DNA of 64,000 nt from NCBI RefSeq assembly GCF_003369915.1, contig NW_022881614.1:25026336-25090335 (forward strand), in the 5' to 3' direction. The position numbers were made by a program, and so were the translations under genes. Position 1 is the first letter of the stretch; every line of letters begins with the position of its first letter. Below, in pieces: positions 54,768 through 64,000 of the stretch. Under the pieces are notes generated by a model, which saw only the letters and a program-made list of their open reading frames with translations, was not told the origin of the DNA and did no database searches. The DNA is from Drosophila miranda (taxonomy: Eukaryota; Arthropoda; Insecta; Diptera; Drosophilidae).

Positions 54768-56399
54768 GACTTTGAACTCCAGACCCTCTACATACTCCCT
54801 AAATTTCTCTATGCTCAATACTGCAGCTAAACACTCCAATTCGGTTACACAGTATTTTTGTTGGGCTTGATTTAGCTTATAAGAAAAATATGCAATTGGC
54901 CGTTCTATGCCATCTTCGTCCAACTGGGCCAGGACTCCACCGACACCGATATTGGATGCATCGCATTGAATTATAAACGGTTTCTCGAAATTGGGTGTGA
55001 CTAATAACGGTGCTGAGGTTAATCGATGTTTTCCCTCTTCAAAGGCTTGTTGTGCATCCTCAGTCCATTGAAAAGACTTAACCTTCTTGGTCAGGTCTGT
55101 GAGTGGTGCTGTCAGGGATGCATAATTTTCTATAAATCGGCGATACCAACCCGCACATCCCAGAAACTTTCTGAGTTCTTTCACCGAACTAGGTGGGAGC
55201 AAATTTCTGATGGCGGAGACCTTTTCTGTATCTACCTTAATGCAACCTTTACCTATCACATAACCAAGATAACGAACTTCAGGAACACACCAGCGACATT
55301 TGTCTAAGTTCAACGTCAGGCCTGCATTTCTCAACACAGTGGACATTTCTGTCAACAGTCCAAGGTGATCTTCAAATGTTTCACTAACTAACAACAAATC
55401 ATCAAGATAGACAAAGACTCTATTCTTGAAATGGGGTGGAATAATCATGTCCATTAATCGACACATTGTTTGTGCAGCGTTCGTAAGTCCAAAAGGCATG
55501 ACTCTGAATCTATACAAAGGGCGATTTGGTACAGTGAAGGCTGTTAGATCTCTACAAGATTCTTTCAGATTTATTTGCCAAAAGGCGTGCTTCAGATCTA
55601 AAGATGAAATAAATTCTGCTTTCGGTAACCTCGATAAAATACCATTTATCTTGGGTTGTGGATAAGCATCCTTTATCGTCACTAAGTTGACCTTGCGTGA
55701 ATCTAGACACATACGAAATCTGATACCCTTTTGTACTACTGAAACGGGACTACTCCAAGAACAAGTTGGCGGTGCTACTTCTATGACTCCTAAACTAAGC
55801 ATATCATCGATTTCCGCATGAATCCGTTTTTCCATAGCCGGGGATACTGAAAAATATCTCTGTTTTATTGGTTTTGCCGATGGAAGTAATTCGATTGAAT
55901 GCTCTAACATGGACGTTTTCCCCAAGCCTTCCGTATTAAAATCTGGGAACAAGGCCACAACCTTTTCCATGCGTTGTTGTTGCTCGGCATTTAACAATTC
56001 TGGCAATTCAATCTCATTTATTGACAAAGTTTTCGCTAGTTTCTCCATCAGGCCAAAAGTATTCCAAAAATTCATTCCCAGATAAAGGTTTTGTTTCAAA
56101 TCAGGAATTATATATAAGGTTAACAATCTAGTCTGATTCCTAAAGCTTACTTTAGTTTCTACGTAACCAAGAATGTTGTATTTTTGTCCTCCAGCTGTTT
56201 CAACTTGCGACTTGCTTGCAATATAGGGCCTATTCTTGCTTATAAATTCCTTTGCAGCTTCCCCACTAAGGTATGAAACTGATGCACCAGAATCTAATAA
56301 TCCTCCATAAGTCTTACCAAATATATCTATTTCTACAAATGGTCTAATATCCTTTTTTATATCAACAATCGAATCTAGACTCAGCGATATACCCCTCAT
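54738..56399 (-). pseudogene. Type I protease-RT-RNase H fragment, copy c
   Basis: 553 codons open through protease (LLDSGASVS), RT (YLDDLLLV) and the RNase H start (QCDASNIGVGG). It keeps the Trp codon that is a stop in copies a and b. It ends by running into LTR sequence for the last ten or so residues. Integrase is absent. Confidence 0.88.
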
Positions 56400-56616
56400 T
56401 CTATCTTTAACTTTTCTTATAAAGTTACGAAAACGAACGGTATTTCTCTTAGTTCGGACACAACTGGGTTTTTTAACTAAATCGCTACCAAATATTTTTT
56501 CTCTTATTTCTTCATAGTTTCGAAGTCTTATATGATACGGGACTATTGGATATAATTTACCTTGAATATTTTTAGAATTTAAATATTTAGGAATTATATT
56601 GAAGAAAGCTCTTTAT

Positions 56617-57973
56617 TTAATGTTGAGGATTTGAGCGGTAACTGCTGTTCTTGTTGCCGCTCAACCGTCGGTTTTCCTGACAGGTTTCACAATTTGGTCT
56701 TATTATATTTTCAGCTCCGCAACCTAAGCAAAATATCTTCTTATCAGATTGGCAATCTACGTGTTTATGGCCAAACCTGCGACAATTCCAGCATTGAATC
56801 TCTTCTAAGGCTCTAGTTCTTTTTAGTTCGCAAATTTCTTGCTCTCCTAGATGGTTATCTGAACGTTCTTGGTCATACTCCAATGCATTAATTTGCTTTC
56901 GTGTGTTTGCTTTCGGGTTAGCGGTGTTATACTCCTCACTAAAAGCTTCTCGTCTAAGGACTAATTTTCTCAACTGGCTAACCGAATTGATTTCTATATA
57001 GAACAACTCCTTTCTCATAAACGGTCTCAGATTTCGTTTCCGAATTGACGTTAGTTGACTCTCGCTAATAGGGTATTGTAAGCGATCTACTAAATGCATC
57101 AAACTTACAAAGATCGGACCAGTTTACTTTGTCTACAGTGTGTCTGTATCTCCAGAACCATTCACTTGCTCGGCCACTAAAGAGAATATGAGTGTGTTCG
57201 CACAACACTTCAAAGTTTCCTCGTAAGCTATCATTTGTCAAAGCTGTAATCATGTATATGAACTTCCCTACCGGCATACCATTGCGTGAGCCATTATACT
57301 GCACTTTCCAGCTACTAATCAAATTTGCTACTTTGCTATTTCTATATTCATTGGGTATGAAGGTGGGTACGTCTCTTTCTAGATTAAGTGACGAAGCTCT
57401 AGTAGTTCTTCTTCCCCAATCAGGTTCATTGTTATTTCCATTATCATCTGTATTGGTATGGAAGTTAGGTATTGCATCCGTTCGAGACAGTTCCGAGATC
57501 ATGGAATGCATTTGACTAATTTGCGAAGTTATTCGATGATCTACCTGTGATAATATTCTCTGCTCTAAGAAACCTACATCTTGGTTTGGGTTATCCGCAG
57601 AAGCAGAATTAGACAATACGTTACTGTTATCCTCGAGATCTACTATCTCATTTGATTGCTGCGACTGTCTCTTTTTCTTCTTTTGACTATTAGTTAACAG
57701 AATCCTCTCCAAACTATTTGTTTCCAGGTTCAGATTGTGGTCGGCAACATTTTCGGAAAGAACCTCTAATAAACTGTTTCTTGTAACATTGTTTTGACAT
57801 GTTGGGCAAGATCGCGACTTATCAAGCCAATTCAAAATGCATGTTCTATGGAAAATATGTTTACATCGTGTTATGAGTTTTAAATCCAATGAAATCATTG
57901 GGTGTGAACAGACTCTGCAAACCTGTTCATTATTTGTGGATGTGGTCATATCTAAGCTTCGTCTTACGGCCAT
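56617..57973 (-). pseudogene. Type I Gag with RING-H2, copy c, two deletions
   Basis: ATG 57973, RING-H2 at 57797-57919 with all ligands. A deletion near 57335 removes about 17 residues in frame. A second near 57100 removes about 50 residues and shifts the frame. The C-terminal knuckle survives in 56617-57102. Confidence 0.85.
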
Positions 57974-58464
57974 GGTGCACACACAAATCAATCTTTAAGA
58001 ATTTTACCGAATAAATGCTCGAAAATGTCAAATTCACTTCAAAAATAAACTATACGGATCAAGGGTATTGAGATTTGGAACATACAAAGATTATGGCAAT
58101 ACATATCACACCATGACTTGTTCCCAAAATATACTATTAAAAAAAAAATATTGTCTTCAACACGAGCTGAAGCTTCAGAAAAAAAATATACCAATTGTTC
58201 CGGGCAGCAAGATTTAATGACTAGCATTCTAAATCTTAAAGATTTCCACAGACATTAATACAATTTTCTTCCACTTAGCTCCTGGCACGCATATAGACCC
58301 GATGCTCCCTCATCGTTTCGGACAGAATGGACTGTGACTTGCACCAACCATTGCAGTTTTCCAGAAAGGAAACAAAAGCAAAAATTCTATATGCTGACAA
58401 TAACTGAGACACAAAGTTTTGTTACGGTTGTTGTTGTATCGTGCCCCACGTTGGGCGGCACTTT

Positions 58465-60871
58465 TGTAATGTGTCCCGGTGTTCTGGTGTGGTAGCTTTC
58501 GAGACGCATTCCACAAACTAGACAACTTGCATAGATGTTATGGTTAGCACTGTGTGGGATCTTTCGGCTAGGGCTCGTCGGATGGGGGGGATCTTTCAGT
58601 TGTTCCAGCTAAACACATACAAGAGATTCTGGTGCTAACCTGGCCGTTAGGTGTTATACAAATCAAATCAGTGCCAATAGTGTCTTGTAATCTCCGCGTT
58701 TACCCACCCTACCATGTTAACTCTGCTCGCCTATTTCTTGTGTTAACCCTTAAACCTCTATATGTTCCCCCTTCCCAATACCCCTGTATAGTTATTCTAC
58801 TCCAATTTCATGTTGATCAATCTTCAGTGTATTTTCATATTTTAACTCCACTCCAACTAACAACCATCCTCAGCATCACCTCAAATCTTCATAACATCTT
58901 ATTTATCTACAGTTACAGCAACTTAATTTTAGGGGTTTTTTATACCCGGTACTCAAAATGAGTATTGGGGTATATTAGATTTGTGGTAAAAGTGGATGTG
59001 TGTAACGTCCAGAAGGAATCGTTTCCGACCCCATAAAGTATATATATTCTTGATCAGCATCAATAGCCGAGTCGATTGAGCCATGTCTGTCTGTCCGTCT
59101 GTCCGTCCGTCCGTCTGTCCGTCTGTCCGTCCCCTTCAGCGCCTAGGTCTCAAAGACTATAAGAGCTAGAGCAACGATGTTTTGGATCCAGACTTCTGTG
59201 ATATGTCACTGCTACAAAAATATTTCAAAACTTCGCCCCGCCCACTTCCGCCCCCACAAAGGACGAAAATCTGTGGCATCCACAATTTTAAAGATATGAG
59301 AAAACCAAAAACGTAGAATTGTAGAGAATGACCATATCTTTAAGACTGCGGAATCTGAATTGGATCGTATTATTATTATAGACAGCATCAAGAAAACAAT
59401 TTCATTTTTTCTCGCCCTGTCTCTCTCTAACACACACGTAGCATAGGCGGCTTTGCTTAGAGTAAAACATTAGCGCCTAGATCTCAGAGACTACAAAAGC
59501 TAGAGCAACCAAATTTGGTATCCACACTCCTAATATATCGGACCGAGACGAGTTTGTTTCAAAATTTCGCCACACCCCCTTCCGCCCCCGCAAAGGACGA
59601 AAATCTGGGGATATTCAAAAATCTCAGAGACTATTAAGGCTAGAGTAACCAAATTTGGTATCCGCACTCCTGTTAGATCTAACTATAAAACGTGTATCTC
59701 AAAATTTCGCCCCACCCCCTTCCGCACACACAAAGGACGAAAATCTGTTGCATCCACAATATTGCACATTCGAGAAAACTAAAAACGCAGAAGCATAGAT
59801 AATGACCATATCTATCAGATTGCTGAATCTTAATCAGATCGGATCATTTTTGTAGTCAAAAGCAAGAAATCAATTTTCAGTGGCTACGCAGCGCCCGACG
59901 TCACGCTCAGACTGATTTTCTGTCTCTCTCGCACGCACTCTTTGTCGTGTCGTTTAATATTAGCGGCGTCTGCCGGAGGAGAGCCATACTGACTTAGTAT
60001 CGGGTATAACCGTAGAGTTGCGGTGTCCGCAGCAACTCACAACGTTCCCCCTCGTTTATATATATAAAGAGGAGAAAAGTTTAGAAGAACAAATCAAATT
60101 ATAAGCAAAGCGGTGTTTTTCTTACTTTTAGTGGTAGCTTACGTTTGGTTTTCCATCGCTGCAACAGGCCTGCATGCATTGATGTGTCCTAGATTAGATT
60201 ATAATGTACAAAATTTAAATGCAAAAAAAATAATAATAATAGCAATAGTAGCTATTGTATGTCCTCTGCCAAGGTCAAAAATAAGGTTGATCGCAAATTT
60301 TCGTTGTGCGGCAGAAGTTTGACCTCCGTTGGATAACTTTCGTCAATATTAAATTACACTGGAGAAACCGAGATCGACTGGCAAAGCTCAGACCCCTTTT
60401 GGCGAAGAAAAATTTTATCAGCCACATGTCAAAGCGGCGGGTTATGTAATTACCGTTTGGGGCTTGAAACCGGGTTTATCTTTGGAGAACCACAGATTTT
60501 TCGGCTTTTCGGCACACTGAGCTTATTTTTTTTTTGGGGCAGCTTGGCATGTGCACCCTACTTTCGACGATTTATTGATTTAAATTTTTCTTTTTTTTTT
60601 CAGACACGTGTATAACCTTTTATTCTTTTCTTTTCTTTTATCTCGCCGTACCACCAAACTGACCTTCCACAATTTAGTTCCATGGATCGAATGATCCAGC
60701 GCTTCAGCTTTGATTTTGTTTCTTCATCCCATTCTAAAGCACAAGGGCTAGATAACCCAAAGCTCGCTCTCTCGTCAAAAGCTTTCGCTTTATTCCCGTT
60801 TATTCCCTTGCATGCAGATAAGCTACAGCTCTGTGCACACAAATAAGTCCATCCAAATATGGGCCGTCACA
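58465..60871 (-). repeat. Type I LTR (v) with Helentron-like insertion
   Basis: LTR sequence at 58465-58940 and 60055-60871 interrupted by 58941-60054, with small deletions near 58670 and 60256. Followed by ACAA (60872-60875). Confidence 0.85.
58941..60054 (+). mobile_element. Helentron-associated (DINE-1/mini-me-like) element, copy 3
   Basis: 1,114 bp, same architecture as copy 2: TATACCCGGTACTC start, (GTCY)n at 59085-59135, inverted GTATCGGGTATA at about 59997, hairpin and CTCG end. It is inserted in the T run of the type I LTR. Because the uninterrupted LTR exists in four other copies, its ends are precise. Confidence 0.82.
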
Positions 60872-60875
60872 ACAA

Positions 60876-63077
60876 TGAGTTACATACTCACGTATTTGCT
60901 TGTTCATTTTTGGCCAAAACAAATATCTTTTAATCTTTTCGATGGTTTTCCCTACTCCACTGTGAACGGCATTGGGCGGATCATGGGCCCGCGAGATTAC
61001 ACCTTGGGTGAGTTCCCTAGGAATCCACAATTTCCAAGATAGATTATCTACACCATTATTTCCCTGATCAGGTTCGGTTCTTTTGTAGACAAAATCATTG
61101 AGAATCTTCAAGTCTGGTAATTTGTCTTGCTTAGCGTGAATATTATCAACTAAGGTCATATATTCTGGTGATTTAAATTCTGCGGCAGATAGATCAACTA
61201 TCGGACCCTGCTCTTCCATTTCAGAAACAGTGATTTCCTCTTTACGCGATAGGGCATCCGCTACCACGTTTAGTGAGCCCTTCCGGTGCGTTATCTCAAA
61301 AGAGAATCCCTGTAGTTTTATGGCCCATCGAGCTAATCTACCAGACAACTCCTTCTGACGCATAAGCCATTGTAATGAGGCATGATCGGTTATCACCTCG
61401 AATGCCTGACCTTCTACATAAGCACGAAACTTTTTAATTCCCTTTATCACCGCTAAACATTCTAATTCCGTGACTGAGTAGTTTTTCTGAGCTTTAGATA
61501 GCTTCTCGGACATGAATGCTACGGGTAATTCTTCTCCTTCTTCGTTTTTCTGAGCTAACACACAACCAATTCCTACAGTACTAGCATCAGGAGAAATCAG
61601 GAGTAGACAAAATGGGAGCTGACGTCACGCATACGCTTTCGGTTTCTTTAATAGTTCTGTGAGGGCGCAACTTACCGTTGCATAATTGTCGACGAAACGA
61701 CGGTACCACCCAGCAAGACCAAGGAATCGTCGCAATTGTTTCACCGTCTTGGGAACGGGGAATTCTTTAATAGCTTCAATTTTACTCGGATCCGTCTTTA
61801 CCTGTCCGTATCCCATGATGAACCCCAGATACTTAATCTCACGCGTGCAAAAGTGCGACTTGGCAATGTTTATCGTAAGATTAGCCTTTCGTAAGTGTAC
61901 TGAAACTTCTCTCAGTAACATTAAATGGGATTCGAAATCGTCTGATAAAATTAGTAAGTCATCGAGGTAAACAAACACTCTCGTACGCAAGTTAGCAGGT
62001 ATTACCTTATCCATTAAACGACAGAGGGTTTGTGAGGCATTGGTTAGACCAAAACGCGGTGTATTGGCGTGAAGACTCCTCTAGGGGAATTTGCCAATAA
62101 GCATGCTTCATATTGAGTCCCGTTATGTATTTGGCAGGCGGCAATCGACTGAGTATCCCATCTATATGGGGAAGGGGGTATGCATCTTTTCGGGTATATT
62201 TGTTGATCTCTCGAGAATCAAGGCATAACCTATTCTTGTTCCCTTTCTTTACTAGGACGCAATTGCTACTCCATGGACTATTTGAAGGTTCTATCACGCC
62301 CAGCTTAATCATCTTCTCTACTTCTTCGAACATCACTTTCTCTTTCGCGGGGGAAATGGGCCAATGTCGTTGTTTGACGAGTACTTCGGTACTTGATTAC
62401 CATAGGTGTGTACGACCTAGTCCGTCGCATTCATATGACGGGAAGGTTCTTATTACCGCCTCTAATTGGTTCCTTTGTTCTTCATTTAGGGAATGCATTT
62501 TAGGCGTTTCCTTCATAATCGTGTCGTCTCTATTCTCCAAACAGCTCACAGTTGCTTCTCGGGTCAATAATTGGGATAGAAGACCGAAATCTTTCCAAAA
62601 GTCAACTCCTAAATAAACATCTTGCTTAAAATCTGGTATGATAAAGAACTCTACTTCCTTAACTATTTTACGGAATTCAATCGGAACCACCAATTTGGAC
62701 ACTACGGTACAAGCTTCGTTGCTGGCAGTGCGTATGGTTCCCAAACACTTCTGAGATTGTGGGTGATGTGCTAAAAAGGTTGCTGCTCTCCCACCCAAAC
62801 AACTAATGGTTGCTCCTGAATCCAGCAAAGCCTTATAAGTTTGCCCTTCGATCATTACCTCCGTGTACAATCGGTTATCTGAACTCAGAATAACTGCTGA
62901 GACTAAACGTTTTCGAACAGATTGGACCTTTTTCCAGAACGCTCGTCTCCGGACAGTCGATCGTTTGGGCTTAACTATCAATTTAAACCACGTATTCACA
63001 TTTTCTGAATCTAACTCTTTGCTCTCCATCGTTTGAGTCGCTACATCTATATCTGTACAAATTTGGTGTAGTATCAT
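60876..63077 (-). pseudogene. Type II pol, upstream part, composite 2
   Basis: Near-identical repeat of 47382-49577: segments 62397-63077 (protease), 62007-62336 and 61625-62014 (RT) and 60876-61561 (RNase H, integrase start), with the same breaks. A few base pairs retained at 60876-60890 are missing in composite 1. Confidence 0.87.
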
Positions 63078-63139
63078 ATCCGGTTTTACGTCAACTACCC
63101 CTTCGGAAAGCCCTCTTAAGGTAGTTGGTTTACTTTCGT

Positions 63140-63658
63140 TTAGTTGCTGTTCTTGGTCGGATGTACTGACTGGGCTCCGGTCGGTACATCCCGTTTCAAG
63201 TTTTTCGCTGGGTTACATTTGACGCATCGAGGTTTAGAAATATCCTTAGCACCACACCCATCCCGAAATTGTTGAGACTGCAACCTAGTATGCATCCCTC
63301 TGCGCGATGTAGTTCCCCGTCCCTGTTTAGGCCTAGCCCCTCTTGACTTTTGATGTCCTCTCTCTGAAGCGTTTGACTCCGGGTTGGATCCCCCTTCTAA
63401 CGGCACTATACCCGAACCCATGTTGCGTGGTAATTGGGCTGCTAGAGTATTCTCATCAAACGAAAGTTCCCCCGGATTCAACTACGCCCTACATACGGGG
63501 CAATTTATGTTATTTTTCACGAATTCTTTCATGCAAGTATCATGATACCGGTGCCCACAAGACGCAGTACATATTAGTTGACTTCTTCTTATGGCTTCTT
63601 GACATATACCACAGATCTGGGCGTCCACGTCACCCGACGCCTTGCCCCTGGGGTACGT
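63140..63658 (-). pseudogene. Type II gag remnant with RING-H2 finger, composite 2
   Basis: Same as 49640-50158 shifted by exactly 13,500 bp: RING-H2 ligands at 63491-63613, TAG at 63482-63484, C-terminal CGAKDISKPRCVKC. Confidence 0.75.
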
Positions 63659-64000
63659 TGTACTGGTGACATGTTAAGGTAACCCAGTAATACGAGTTCT
63701 GATCCCTAAATGTGGAAATCCCTAATTATAGGACCAAAGCTTCAATAAATTCTACAAAATTTTCCTAAATACCCAATATTTGTCCTTTTTGAGCTTGACT
63801 CCGTCCGATATACGCTTTCTCTTGTCGCCGGAATATAACCTCAATGAAATCTAAATTGGTCTATGGTATTTTTATGTGGTCAGTAACCTTGGCAATGGCT
63901 AATTTCCAAATCTATATCTAGAAAATTAGACTTCCGAAAGCCATCGATACTCTTCCTTCATAAACTCTTTTGGGGTTATCCTATTATAATTTGGCCGACC
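63659..64000 (-). other. Type II leader, composite 2, cut by window end
   Basis: Matches 50159-50470 with two indels (near 63682 and 63800). No gene is seen. The primer site and next LTR would lie just beyond the window. Confidence 0.6.

Larger units (their letters stand above)
53748..60871 (-). mobile_element. Type I gypsy element, copy c, with deletions
   Basis: It occupies the same ACAA site in type II (53744-53747 and 60872-60875). The 3' LTR (53748-54767) is cut and fused directly to RNase H at 54768, removing the LTR end and integrase. Gag has two internal deletions. The 5' LTR (58465-60871) carries a Helentron-like insertion. Its primer site at about 58443-58460 has a mismatch. Confidence 0.86.

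Overview
This is nuclear DNA from a Drosophila species. Four unique host genes are recognisable: Prosbeta5 (proteasome beta5), Lsm10 (U7 snRNP), Syf2 (splicing) and a PWP2-type WD40 ribosome-biogenesis gene. PWP2 has short introns of about 50-70 bp with GT..AG ends. Lsm10 carries the fly housekeeping core-promoter pair Motif 1 plus DRE. From memory, the D. melanogaster orthologues lie close together on 2R (Muller element C). The 1 kb Helentron-like repeats with (GTCY)n tracts suggest the obscura group, but this is inference.

Layout. 1-659: 3' part of Prosbeta5. 777-1220: Lsm10 copy A, tail to tail with Prosbeta5. 1054-2268 and 10235-11485 form an inverted duplication carrying the Lsm10 promoter. 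Its spacer holds a copia-type LTR element (3017-8479, itself hit by a Helentron-like element) and a Tc1-like transposon (8863-10234). The right arm ends in a truncated Lsm10 copy B. 11616-20190: a decayed Ty3/gypsy element (family C) carrying a second Helentron-like insertion. 20304-20747: a third, intact Lsm10 (copy C). 21157-25170: old repeats around a CR1/Jockey-type LINE. 25316-25993: Syf2. 26222-29061: PWP2, divergent from Syf2, frameshifted, and missing its last exon(s) in the window.

29160-64000 lies in or beyond the last visible PWP2 intron and is entirely retrotransposon. Two related Ty3/gypsy families occur, both in minus orientation. Type II has LTRs of about 2.33 kb; type I has LTRs of about 1.4 kb. 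A type I element inserted into the type II integrase region, leaving a 4-bp target duplication ACAA. This nested composite was then tandemly duplicated, so the two composites share one type II LTR (50731-53066). Inside composite 1 the type I element was duplicated again (period 6,753 bp), giving LTR-internal-LTR-internal-LTR. Composite 2 has suffered deletions and a third Helentron-like insertion, and runs off the window end.

The most distinctive observation is that the Gag region of both families begins with a RING-H2 finger of identical spacing (C-X2-C-X14-C-X-H-X2-H-X2-C-X10-C-X2-C). The combination of a broken host gene, extra Lsm10 copies and a dense transposon load would fit a degenerating, non-recombining region such as a neo-Y, or pericentric heterochromatin. 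The sequence alone cannot decide this.
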